A stretch of DNA of 64,000 nt, from the NCBI GenBank assembly GCA_949373145.1, contig CASICI010000006.1:48581-112580 (forward strand), read 5' to 3'. The stretch's first letter is position 1, and each line of letters begins with the position of its first letter. The position numbers and the translations under genes are program-made. This document shows positions 36,813-45,354 of the stretch, piece by piece. The notes beneath the pieces were generated by a model that was given only the letters and a program-made list of their open reading frames with translations, was not told where the DNA came from and did not search any database. Source of the stretch: an uncultured Phycisphaerales bacterium. Its GTDB lineage: Bacteria > Planctomycetota > Phycisphaerae > Phycisphaerales > SM1A02.

Positions 36813-37972
36813 TCGACCACCTCCCAGACATCGACGTTGAGAAGCGATCCGCTCAGACGAAGACTGATGACCACATCGATCTGTTTCGCCACGGGAACCT
36901 GCAGTTTTCTCATCTGATCGACGAGTTCACGGAGTCGGGCATCCCCGGCCTCACCCGCCTGCGTGGCGATGCCCACCGAAGAATCGGTGGTCACCAGCGG
37001 ATCGAAGGCGCTGAGTTCGGGAGCTGGCTGGATCGTCACGTGCTCGAGACCTTCGACCGACACGAGCGTGGGAAGAAATCGCACACCGGCTCCGACCACG
37101 ACCAGTCCCTTGACGCGGTCGAGGAAGATGGTGTTGGCATTTCGCGTGACGAGCCGTTCGTCGATTCGAAGCTGTTCGACCTGACTCATGAAATCGATAC
37201 GTTTGCCCACGTCATCGACGCTGTCGGGAAAATGCACGGTCACGCGCCCATCGGCTCGCACCGAAGCCTTGACTCGTTCGAATTCGAACTGTTCCTCGAT
37301 CGCGTTCACGATTTCACGTGCCGCGACTCCGGAAGCGGCCCAGGGACCATGAAGCTTGAACGTGAAGCAGATCGATTCATCGACGGGATCGATGGTGAAC
37401 ATGTCCTGCTGCTTGAATGGCTCGATGATCTGAATGCGAGCGGCATCCATCAGGCCGGTTCGGACGGGATTCGGGAGCACCGAGGGAATCGGAGCACCCA
37501 CCACCGTCGCCAGAATCGGCGCGTTGGTGTTCGAGAAGCCCGGAGGCTTGAGAATCGCGTAATCGAGCCGACCTCCCGCCAGACTTTCTGCATCGAAGGC
37601 GCTGGTGATTGAAATATTCAGATCATCACCGAGTCCGGCGGTATAGGGCACGTCAGATGTGACGATGACCACCGCGAAACTCTTCTGCCGACTCAATGAG
37701 AGCTGGTCCAGACCTGGCACATCCAGATTTTGAAGCAGCGTCATGTAGCTTTCGGCGAGGGAAGGTGACTTGGAAAAGTCATCCCCAGTGCCGTTCAGAC
37801 CGCTCACGACGCCATAACCGATGAGCTTGTCACCAGTTCCATCTCGGTTGACCACATCTGTGAGAGAACCGATCGAAATCCCGCTACGCGCAGATTGTGC
37901 GCATGCGGTCGAGTCGAGTCCCATGAAAGTGGTGACGAGTAGAGTTGAAAGGAGCAAATTATGCCGGAACAC
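36809..37972 (-). CDS. flgI: Flagellar P-ring protein FlgI
   Basis: A 387-residue periplasmic ring protein. A signal peptide (MFRHNLLLSTLLVTTFMGLD, cleavage after ACAQ-type sequence) precedes GSLTDVVNRDGTGDKLIGYG, VVSGLNGTGD, DVPYTAGLGDDLNISITSAF, GFSNTNAPILATVVGAPI and IFLDRVKGLVVVGAGVRFLP. I start it at the GTG at 37972, which has AGGAGG 6-7 nt upstream. An upstream ATG at 38014 lies inside the sigma-54-like promoter, so it cannot be on that transcript. A P-ring implies a peptidoglycan layer. It is the first gene of the flgI-flgJ-flgN-flgK-flgL series. Confidence 0.93.
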   Translation of the reverse strand: MFRHNLLLSTLLVTTFMGLDSTACAQSARSGISIGSLTDVVNRDGTGDKLIGYGVVSGLNGTGDDFSKSPSLAESYMTLLQNLDVPGLDQLSLSRQKSFAVVIVTSDVPYTAGLGDDLNISITSAFDAESLAGGRLDYAILKPPGFSNTNAPILATVVGAPIPSVLPNPVRTGLMDAARIQIIEPFKQQDMFTIDPVDESICFTFKLHGPWAASGVAAREIVNAIEEQFEFERVKASVRADGRVTVHFPDSVDDVGKRIDFMSQVEQLRIDERLVTRNANTIFLDRVKGLVVVGAGVRFLPTLVSVEGLEHVTIQPAPELSAFDPLVTTDSSVGIATQAGEAGDARLRELVDQMRKLQVPVAKQIDVVISLRLSGSLLNVDVWEVVE

Positions 37973-38013
37973 GTCGGACCTCCTGTCCTTCAGGTGTGAT
38001 TCAGGGGACTTCA

Positions 38014-38029
38014 TGCAAGTGCCGGGCCA
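38014..38029 (-). promoter_or_regulatory. Sigma-54 promoter in front of flgI
   Basis: Read on the minus strand the sequence is TGGCCCGGCACTTGCA, against the consensus TGGCACG-N4-TTGCA/T. The invariant GG and GC are 10 nt apart as required and only one core base differs. Transcription would start near 38003, about 30 nt before the GTG start of flgI. Two sigma-54 activator-type genes are in the window (1-335 and 49507-50937). Confidence 0.75.
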
Positions 38030-38080
38030 ACCTCCGTGACTTCTGCCCCCGAATCCGATGAGTGGCCTTAGAATCTGTGA

Positions 38081-40300
38081 ATGAGCCACGAAGAAGCACC
38101 CCTGAAGAACCCACGGCCCTTGAGGCAGAGCAGTCGTTTCGCCGACATTGGCACCGTCCTGCTGCTGGCACTGGTCATCGGGACGTTTTTCGTGGTGAGC
38201 GGCTTCACCACGCCGGGGGATGACAGCCTTTTCACGCGCTTCGGGACGGCATTCGCCGGCAGCATCGTCACCACGGGCCTCTGGGTTCTTGCCGCGAGCG
38301 GCTACGGAGTCTGGTGTCTGCGATGGATACCGGAAGAACTTTCAGTCGGAGTCGGTCGAGGCACACGATTGCTGGCGACCATCGGTCTTGGCAGTCCGGT
38401 GCAACTCTGGATCACCCACGTCCTGGGCTCGATGGGCCTTCTCGATGCGAACACGGCATGGATCGTCACGATCGGAGGGGTCGTCCTGCTCGCTCAGGGA
38501 ATTCGAACTTCGAGCAGACGGCTTGAAATCGGGCCCGGTGATGGATGGCTCCCACCGCTGAGCTGGACCGCGGCACCGGCACTCGTCGTCCTGGTGGTCG
38601 CCGCCTGCGCCGCACCCGGCTGGCTGTGGCAGACGGAATTCGGCGGCTACGACGTGATGGCCTACCACCTCCAACTTCCAAAGGAATGGTTCGAACAAGG
38701 CCAGATCACCACTTCGACATGGAACGTCTACAGCGCCATGCCGAACCTGTTCGAGACCAGTTTTCTTCACTTGATGCACCTCAATGGAGGCACGCTTGCC
38801 AGCACGATCCCCGCTCAGTTGCTTCATGCCACCTTCGCCGTGCTCACGGCAGCCACCACGGGCGCGGCGATCGGACGATGGTTCGACCGAAGCTGGATGG
38901 GCACAGGTTTCGCGCTGGTCATGGGAACACCCTGGATCATCGTGGTCGGCTCGCTTGCGTACAACGAGATGTTCGCATCATTCATGCTGGCCACCGCGAT
39001 GCTGCTCCTCTCGCCAGGCCCGGACACCCACGTCATCACCCAGCGAGGCCAGAGACTTCGGGTGGGCGTCCTCGCAGGCGTGCTTGCCGCGAGCGCCTGC
39101 GCCGCCAAGCTCAGTGCGTTGGGGATCGTCGCCATTCCCATCGGCCTGTTGATGCTCAGAAAAACGGGGACCAGAGGCTGGCGTGATGCCGTCCCCATCG
39201 GAGCCGTGGCGGGCCTGATCATTCTGACACCATGGCTGGCACGAAACCTCATCGCGACCGGAAACCCGGTCTTTCCATTCGCGACCGGCCTCTTCGGGCT
39301 GGGACACTTCAGTGCAGAACAGGCACAACGGTTCGCCTCGGCGCATGGCTCGCCTCTGGGGCCGCTGGATCGGTTCACCGAATTGTTCAATCAGTTCTTC
39401 CGGTACGGACTGGGTGGCAATCCCTATGAAGCAACCGGCGAACCATGGCGGGCACAATGGTCGATTCTGCCTGTTCTGGCGTGCGTCGGACTCGTGACGG
39501 GGATGATTCGCACACGAACACGTTCCATGGCCACGCTGCTGCTGATGATGATTCTGGCCGCCATCGCCTTCTGGCTGGTCGCGACACATCTGAAGAGTCG
39601 TTTTCTCGTTCCGGGCATTCCGATGTTCATTGCAGCGAGCTTTCTGCTCCTTCCCAGGAAACTGCCACTCGTGAGTCGGGGCCGTCCGATTCTGGCCAGC
39701 CTTCTGGTCGTGTGGTGCTTTCTTCCGGTCCTGCTGTTTCAGAGCGAACGACTTCTGCGAACCAGCAGCGACGACCCGGGCATCTCGATCTCAGCCACCA
39801 TGACCGGAAGAATGGACCTTGCCACCGGGCTGCAGGTCGCCCGCCTCGTGGGGCTGGAAAAGGATCGTGAAAAGAAGATCGAACTGCTGAAGACCGGAAA
39901 TTCCAATGCCTTCCTGACATTCATTCCGCAGGACCAGAACGTGCTGTCGATTGGGAATTCGATTCCGTATCTGTCACCTCGTGCCTACGAGTACTCGACG
40001 GTCTGGGATGAACACCCCCTCGCGTCGATTCTCGAGACCCACCGTGGAAACCCCGAAGCCGCGGCTCTCGCCCTGAAGCAACGTGGCACCGACCTGCTGC
40101 TGGTCAACTATCCGATGCTGCTTCGCTGGCAGAACAGTGGCTGGCTCGATCCTCGAATAGACCTTCCGACACTTGATGGCATGCTTCGGCTTCTGCCGGT
40201 GGAATTCAACTGGCCCAACGGCGAATTCCTGTTTCGAGTCTCCGAAGATCCCGTTGCGGATGACAAGCCCTTGAATGAAACCCTCGAGATGGACGAGTGA
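38081..40300 (+). CDS. Polytopic GT-C-type glycosyltransferase-like membrane protein
   Basis: A 739-residue protein with about 12 transmembrane helices, from LLLALVIGTFFVVSG to ILASLLVVWCFLPVLLF, and a soluble C-terminal domain of about 180 residues. The first periplasmic loop after the third or fourth helix has WQTEFGGYDVMAYHLQLPKE, with the acidic and His residues typical of lipid-phosphosugar-dependent GT-C enzymes (GT39/GT83-like). LPKEWFEQGQ, YNEMFASFMLATAMLLL and AAKLSALGIVAIPIGLL fit the same class. Donor and acceptor are unknown; with three flagellins nearby, a role in filament or surface glycosylation is possible but unproven. It is divergent from flgI and overlaps the lipoprotein gene downstream. 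Confidence 0.65.
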   Translation: MSHEEAPLKNPRPLRQSSRFADIGTVLLLALVIGTFFVVSGFTTPGDDSLFTRFGTAFAGSIVTTGLWVLAASGYGVWCLRWIPEELSVGVGRGTRLLATIGLGSPVQLWITHVLGSMGLLDANTAWIVTIGGVVLLAQGIRTSSRRLEIGPGDGWLPPLSWTAAPALVVLVVAACAAPGWLWQTEFGGYDVMAYHLQLPKEWFEQGQITTSTWNVYSAMPNLFETSFLHLMHLNGGTLASTIPAQLLHATFAVLTAATTGAAIGRWFDRSWMGTGFALVMGTPWIIVVGSLAYNEMFASFMLATAMLLLSPGPDTHVITQRGQRLRVGVLAGVLAASACAAKLSALGIVAIPIGLLMLRKTGTRGWRDAVPIGAVAGLIILTPWLARNLIATGNPVFPFATGLFGLGHFSAEQAQRFASAHGSPLGPLDRFTELFNQFFRYGLGGNPYEATGEPWRAQWSILPVLACVGLVTGMIRTRTRSMATLLLMMILAAIAFWLVATHLKSRFLVPGIPMFIAASFLLLPRKLPLVSRGRPILASLLVVWCFLPVLLFQSERLLRTSSDDPGISISATMTGRMDLATGLQVARLVGLEKDREKKIELLKTGNSNAFLTFIPQDQNVLSIGNSIPYLSPRAYEYSTVWDEHPLASILETHRGNPEAAALALKQRGTDLLLVNYPMLLRWQNSGWLDPRIDLPTLDGMLRLLPVEFNWPNGEFLFRVSEDPVADDKPLNETLEMDE

Positions 40301-41283
40301 TGAGGCAGACCGCAGGCATGCTCGGTCTCTGTCTCATGCTGCCGTTGGCGGCGTGTCAGAACTCCGCCCCCACCACTCGAACGCAGGACGAGGCATGGCG
40401 CCCACCTCCGATGGTCCGGGCGGAAGGCCTCGCACCTGAGACGCCGGTCGCGTACTGGAAACCTGACGGAAATGATGGCCGGGGACGCCCCATCGGCCGC
40501 GAACTGCTTGAAGGAACACTGATGGAATCGGCGGGCCCGCGAGCATTGCGGGAGGTGCTCATCGATGCCGTTCTGGAAGAGCGTCTCGCAGAGCTGTCGC
40601 TGAGTCTCACCGACGAGGACGTTCTCGCGGAACGTCGCGTGCTTCTGAAGGCACTCGATGAGGACGAGAACCGGGCACTGAGACTGCTGGAGACGATTCG
40701 TCGCCGAGAGGGTCTTGGCCCCCTTCGTTTTTCAGCGCTGCTGCGAAGAAATGCGAGCCTCCGAAAGCTGGTGGAGAATGACGTCCGACCGAACGAAGAC
40801 GCCATTCGTGCCGCATGGGACGTCCGTCATGGACCACGTCGGACCGCACGAGTCTTCGTTGCAGCGACTCTTGACGCCTGCTCGGAAATGATCGGACGAG
40901 TTGACGCCGGAGAGGACTTCGGGGCGCTTGCCGCCCGGGGATCCACTGATGCCAGCGCCTCTGCAGGCGGGCTCATCGAACCGATCGCTCGATTGGACCC
41001 CAGCTGGCCCACCTCCTTCAGAGAGACGCTCTGGACGACTCCACTGAGACAGGTCTCCTCCCCCGTTCTGGTTGATGCCAACTTCGTGGTGATTCTGCCG
41101 CTCGAGGAGATGCCGGGAGACGGGACCCCGCTCGACCTCGTGCGCGAGGAGTGTGCACGCAGAGTCAGGCTCGCTCAGGAACGTCTTCTGATGGATTCCA
41201 TGGCACGCGACCTGCTGGACTCGCTTCAAGTCGAGATCATCGATGGTGATCTCGACCGTGCCTGGCGAACACCCATGCCGTGA
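40300..41283 (+). CDS. Parvulin-like (PPIC-type) peptidyl-prolyl isomerase lipoprotein
   Basis: A 327-residue protein beginning MRQTAGMLGLCLMLPLAACQ, a lipoprotein signal with lipobox LAAC. The middle (LREVLIDAVLEERLAELSLS, then LTDEDVLAERRVLLKALDED) is SurA/PrsA-like helical chaperone sequence. The C-terminal parvulin module has ARVFVAATLDACSEMIGRVD, AGEDFGALAARGSTDASASA, and GGLIEPIARLDPSWPTSFRE, in place of the usual G-x-L-G-W. It probably assists folding of exported proteins at the membrane. A GTG precedes the ATG by one codon and overlaps the previous stop, so the genes are coupled. Confidence 0.7.
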   Translation: MRQTAGMLGLCLMLPLAACQNSAPTTRTQDEAWRPPPMVRAEGLAPETPVAYWKPDGNDGRGRPIGRELLEGTLMESAGPRALREVLIDAVLEERLAELSLSLTDEDVLAERRVLLKALDEDENRALRLLETIRRREGLGPLRFSALLRRNASLRKLVENDVRPNEDAIRAAWDVRHGPRRTARVFVAATLDACSEMIGRVDAGEDFGALAARGSTDASASAGGLIEPIARLDPSWPTSFRETLWTTPLRQVSSPVLVDANFVVILPLEEMPGDGTPLDLVREECARRVRLAQERLLMDSMARDLLDSLQVEIIDGDLDRAWRTPMP

Positions 41284-41298
41284 GCGAAGAGCCGGGTC

Positions 41299-42408
41299 TC
41301 AGGACTTCAGCGCGGCCAGTCGCCAGAATGAAATCGGTATCAGGACCGCGGTCGGCAGCAGTGCCATGAGCGCAGGCGAAACACCGGAGACGGGCAGAAG
41401 CATGACCAGAACCGAAAGCATGAGGACGGGCACGCCGATCGCGGCGCATTTCACGCTTTGAAGCAACAGTGGTCCAGGAAGTCGGCAGAGAAAATTGGGC
41501 AGAATCAGAAGCAGAACCAGCAGATTCACGCCGACACCGCCGATGCGAGTCCACATGATTCGGGCCAGTCGACCAGAGGACGTGGACGCATCATCCCGCA
41601 GCACGCCGATCTGACGGGTCGAGAGCATCTGAGCACGCTCCTGATCCCTTCGAACCATCAGGGAATGCGGGGAGAGATCGGTCTCGAAACGTTCGATCAC
41701 CTGCTGGGACTGCATGCTGCCTTCGTCTCGGCCGACTCGATCGATGGCGATTCCGGATTCAAGGACCCAGTATCCCTCGGCATTCCAGACGGCACGCGGC
41801 GCTGAGATGCGTCGATCAGCGGTCCCATCTTCATCACGGGTCAGGACGAGAATGTCTTCGATCACGCCACGATCGGCATCGAGGACACGGCCTGAAAAGA
41901 GATTGTCGCTCGCATCGCGAGTCATCACCACGGGGAACTCGGTGGATGTCTTCGAAAGGATCTGAGCGTGTTCACGAAGCAACACGGGCGCCAGGCGGGG
42001 AATGATGAATTCCTGATTGAACACCTGAATCCCGTTCAGAAGGCAGGCCATGAGAAAGATCGTGACCGCGACACGCTGAAGAGGTATTCCCGCAGCGAGC
42101 ATTGCCACGAGCTCCCGAGAACGCTGCATCTGTGACAGGGTGAATCCGGCCGCCGCCACCGAGACCAGTCCCACCAGGAACGAATAGGACTGGAAGACCC
42201 GAGGGCCGTGGAAATCGAGGATGGCGATCAACGTCGCAAAGGTGGTCGATGAAAAGCGGTCCTGTTCGACGGCGCGGGAGGCGGCTTCAACGAAACTGTC
42301 GAACTGAAGCACCACGTCCACGGACACCACGAAGATGAAGATCAGACAGAACAACGTGAGGAAGTTCACGATGAATCGAAAGGCGATATGTCGATCGATG
42401 AGAATCAT
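41299..42408 (-). CDS. LptF/LptG-family permease (first of two)
   Basis: A 369-residue protein starting MILIDRHIAFRFIVNFLTLF. The six-helix LptF/LptG (YjgP/YjgQ) layout is visible: helices near residues 14-34, 60-80 and 98-118 (GFTLSQMQRSRELVAMLAAG lies before the third), a periplasmic beta-jellyroll of about 150 residues (LFSGRVLDADRGVIEDILVL), and three C-terminal helices. With the gene 8 bp upstream it would form the heterodimer that, with LptB, extracts lipopolysaccharide from the inner membrane. Which one is LptF and which LptG cannot be decided here. lptB, lptA and lptC are not adjacent. Confidence 0.82.
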   Translation of the reverse strand: MILIDRHIAFRFIVNFLTLFCLIFIFVVSVDVVLQFDSFVEAASRAVEQDRFSSTTFATLIAILDFHGPRVFQSYSFLVGLVSVAAAGFTLSQMQRSRELVAMLAAGIPLQRVAVTIFLMACLLNGIQVFNQEFIIPRLAPVLLREHAQILSKTSTEFPVVMTRDASDNLFSGRVLDADRGVIEDILVLTRDEDGTADRRISAPRAVWNAEGYWVLESGIAIDRVGRDEGSMQSQQVIERFETDLSPHSLMVRRDQERAQMLSTRQIGVLRDDASTSSGRLARIMWTRIGGVGVNLLVLLLILPNFLCRLPGPLLLQSVKCAAIGVPVLMLSVLVMLLPVSGVSPALMALLPTAVLIPISFWRLAALKS

Positions 42409-42416
42409 GTTCTGAG

Positions 42417-44054
42417 TCAATTTCGTGAAAGGCGCCAACCAATGACGATGATCAACAGGAGGAGAAGAAAGTTACCGGAAAACGCAAGCAGAGTTCCCGG
42501 GACGGGATCTCCGTACTTGATCATCTGTTCGCCACCGCTGATCATCAGGAGATCGAGGACGGATGGAAGAAACGCCAGCAGATACACGGTCAGTGGCATC
42601 GCCGAGCGATAGAAGACCGCAAGCACCGCACCCAGCATCAAAAGCAGAAATCCGGTCATCGACTGTGCCGATCGATGAACGATTCGGGCGATCACTTCGA
42701 GCCCGATGTTCGTGACCTCCAACTCAAGCATCCTGAGCTCGCCCGCGAAGGCGCGGGTGAGTTGCTTCGGAAAGTCGGATTCGTTGGCGACGATGCTTCG
42801 GGCTTCGGTGAGCAAGGCTTCATTGCTCATGTCGGCACGGTCCTTGCGAACCGTGCAGGGATGCGTCAATGATCTGATTCGAGATGGCCACCGGGTCTCG
42901 AGCTCTCCACTTCCTCGGAGATCGACCGCGTCCTCGCTGCGGGCCGCGAGCGTGAAGGTGACCGGGGAACCGAGGACGATGGGATCGATCTCGACCTGAG
43001 CCTCCCCCGCGAAGGCCCGCCTGATCGCCTCGTCATCCTCGTACTGGACCAGGGTCATCTCTGGTGTCCCGAAGAGACGGCCATCACGCACTTCCAACCC
43101 ACCGAGCTCGATCCGCTCGTCTTTGTAGGTCGACTCGAAGAAGATTCGATTCTGAGTCGCGATCTCCGAACCGAGACACGTCCAGTAGTCGAACATCAGA
43201 AGCCTTTTTCTGACGTTTTCCCGTGCGCGGGCGACCAACTCGTAGTCGTTGGGGTTTCTTCGAATTTCAAGAAGTTCCAGGAGATCCCGGGTCTTGGGCC
43301 CCGAAGTGAGATCCTTCCTGAGACTGACGGCGCTGGGGATGGCCTGAGGCACGAAGATCATGGAGCCATCTTCGGGACGATAGATCGTCGCATCGACGAG
43401 TGCCAGCTTGAGAAGCACATCCTCCCGACGGTGGTAGATGTCGACCGTGGCATACCTCGCGGTGAACTCGGAACGGACGATTCCCTTGCCATCGCTTTCG
43501 AGCGCGGCGACACCGAGGAGTACCAATCGCTCGTCGGCACCGGTACTCGGCGCCTCGTCGGGAATGATGATGTCATCCGCGAAGAGTTGCGTTCCGTCGA
43601 ACGCAAGCGCTTCACCGTTTTCAATGGTCGAGGTGAAGATTCTCGTGACGTCTCTGGCCACCATCTCCTGCAGAACGCCCCAGAACCGGGGAATCACGAA
43701 ATTGACCAGCAGAAACATGATGATGGTCAACAGGACGCCCAGCGAAGCCGCAGGCATGAAGATGCGCCGGTAAGGAATTCCCGCCACGCTCATCGCGAGT
43801 ATCTCGTTGTCATTGGCCATGCGGTGCATGACGATCGTGGCTGAAAAACCGGCCGCGAAGGGAAGTGCGAACTGAAGCATGGGAACGGAGGCGAAGAAGG
43901 CGTACTTGCCGACATCCAGGGGATCGATCTGATTCTGGATCACGGGTTTGATGGTCGCACCGAAAGCGACCACCACCACGAGGACCATGGTCGTCAACAA
44001 CATCACCTTGAGTAGTTCGACGCAGGTGTAGCGCCAGAGAATGGGCATGCTCAT
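42417..44054 (-). CDS. LptF/LptG-family permease (second of two, extended)
   Basis: A 545-residue member of the same family, longer than the usual 350-370. It starts MSMPILWRYTCVELLKVMLL with GGAG 6 nt before the ATG at 44054. N-terminal helices include LQFALPFAAGFSATIVMHRM, followed by NDNEILAMSVAGIPYRRIFM, a family hallmark. The periplasmic domain is enlarged by about 180 residues (FMPTYKDERIELGG-like region and the later LLTEARSIVANESDFPKQLT). C-terminal helices are SMTGFLLLMLGAVLAVFYRS, AMPLTVYLLAFLPSVLDLLM and a last one. The extension may replace or reshape the LptC/LptA docking face; that is inference. Confidence 0.8.
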   Translation of the reverse strand: MSMPILWRYTCVELLKVMLLTTMVLVVVVAFGATIKPVIQNQIDPLDVGKYAFFASVPMLQFALPFAAGFSATIVMHRMANDNEILAMSVAGIPYRRIFMPAASLGVLLTIIMFLLVNFVIPRFWGVLQEMVARDVTRIFTSTIENGEALAFDGTQLFADDIIIPDEAPSTGADERLVLLGVAALESDGKGIVRSEFTARYATVDIYHRREDVLLKLALVDATIYRPEDGSMIFVPQAIPSAVSLRKDLTSGPKTRDLLELLEIRRNPNDYELVARARENVRKRLLMFDYWTCLGSEIATQNRIFFESTYKDERIELGGLEVRDGRLFGTPEMTLVQYEDDEAIRRAFAGEAQVEIDPIVLGSPVTFTLAARSEDAVDLRGSGELETRWPSRIRSLTHPCTVRKDRADMSNEALLTEARSIVANESDFPKQLTRAFAGELRMLELEVTNIGLEVIARIVHRSAQSMTGFLLLMLGAVLAVFYRSAMPLTVYLLAFLPSVLDLLMISGGEQMIKYGDPVPGTLLAFSGNFLLLLLIIVIGWRLSRN

Positions 44055-44233
44055 ATGGTCTCCACTCTCAGCGAGTCCTGCAACCGATGGTCCGAAAACC
44101 ATGACCCACCACCCGAGATGGTTCCCTCTGTAGGGATTGTCTGATCTGTCTCGAATCGACCCGAGGAACTGGAGAGGAAGTGCGGTTGAAGGCCCGGTCT
44201 GTTTCCGATCCTAGAGATGGAGGACTTCAGTCG

Positions 44234-44719
44234 ATGCGTGAGAACACGTGCTGGACATCATCACATCCATCCGGACGGCACCGCCGTGTGACCGCCCGGG
44301 GTTTCTCGCTGCTCGAGGCCGTGATCGCGATGGTCATTCTGGCCATGACGTTCACCACGATCGCGTCCGCGATCGGAGCCGGTTCCGGCTCCGCACGGGA
44401 GACGCGGAATCAGGTGATGGCGACCCTCGCCGCCGAAGAATTGCTTTCAGAACTGCTGAGCGAACCCTGGGAAGCCCTTTCTGACTGGAATGGGTACCGA
44501 GAGGAGACCGGGGACAGCCGAGCGCCGGATGGTCGGATCGAGAAGGATCGATCCGAGCTGCTTCGAGTCGTGGAGGTCATGGATGAGACACGTCATCTCG
44601 AACCCATCGGAATGGACATCGATGGCCGTGTGATCAGGATCCACGTGGAGGACCGCACCGCCCGAACCATCATCTCGCTCGAAAGATTCATACCCGAACC
44701 GCCGGGGGTGGATGAATGA
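44234..44719 (+). CDS. Type II secretion/type IV pilus pseudopilin, GspI-like
   Basis: A 161-residue pseudopilin. A long basic leader ends RRVTARG, followed by FSLLEAVIAMVILAMTFTTI, with the prepilin peptidase site between Gly and Phe and Glu at mature position 5. The C-terminal globular part has VMATLAAEELLSELLSEPWE, typical of minor pseudopilin I. GGAGG lies 10 nt before the ATG at 44234. It is first in a four-gene cluster with 4-bp overlaps, a compact minor pseudopilin operon. Confidence 0.78.
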   Translation: MRENTCWTSSHPSGRHRRVTARGFSLLEAVIAMVILAMTFTTIASAIGAGSGSARETRNQVMATLAAEELLSELLSEPWEALSDWNGYREETGDSRAPDGRIEKDRSELLRVVEVMDETRHLEPIGMDIDGRVIRIHVEDRTARTIISLERFIPEPPGVDE

Positions 44720-45354
44720 GATCAATGCCAAGACACCGAGGCATGTCTCTCGCCGAACTGCTCATGGCGATGTCCATCACCGTTCTGGTGGGGGCGGGAA
44801 TCGTCGCGATGATGGAGTCGATCGGAAGGGTGCTCGATGAAGGCAGAACACAGCGAGCGGAGACGATCGCGTCGGCGACAGCCGCTTCGAGGCTGAGTTC
44901 CGTGGTCGCACCTTCCGCCTGTGCGGTGGAACTGTCTCCCAGACTGGTGACGCTCTGGTCCGGTGACATTCGAAGAGACGGGGCCATTCAGGCGAGTGAA
45001 CTGGTCTGGATACGTTTCGAGACGGACTCTGGAACACTCATGGTCGAAAAGGTCCGCTTTCCAGACGAGTACGGAAGCCTCGAACGAAGCGATGCGGATC
45101 AGACGTTCGAGATCGACCAGGATTTCGCCGCGGTTCACGCGCAGTATGAACAACAGGGCCACCTCGAGAGCAAGGTCCTGCTGGACGGCATCGAGGACAT
45201 CGAACTCGCCATGGCCGAACTCGACATCGTGAGTCCGACCGAGCAAGGCCGGGTGGCCTGGCGCATCGGGTGGAACGGAAGCATCGATGTCAACGGCGGC
45301 ACGGTCATCGCCTGTGGCATTCACGCCCATTTCAACCCGGAGGAAGCACAATGA
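44716..45354 (+). CDS. Pseudopilin, GspJ-like
   Basis: A 212-residue pseudopilin, MRSMPRHRGMSLAELLMAMS, with cleavage between Gly and Met and Glu at +5, then SITVLVGAGIVAMMESIGRV. The C-terminal domain is a strand-rich globule (VTLWSGDIRRDGAIQASELV, WIRFETDSGTLMVEKVRF) and ends with GWNGSIDVNGGTVIACGIHA. The size and the second position in the I-J-K-H order suggest GspJ. It overlaps its neighbours by 4 bp on both sides. Confidence 0.75.
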   Translation: MRSMPRHRGMSLAELLMAMSITVLVGAGIVAMMESIGRVLDEGRTQRAETIASATAASRLSSVVAPSACAVELSPRLVTLWSGDIRRDGAIQASELVWIRFETDSGTLMVEKVRFPDEYGSLERSDADQTFEIDQDFAAVHAQYEQQGHLESKVLLDGIEDIELAMAELDIVSPTEQGRVAWRIGWNGSIDVNGGTVIACGIHAHFNPEEAQ

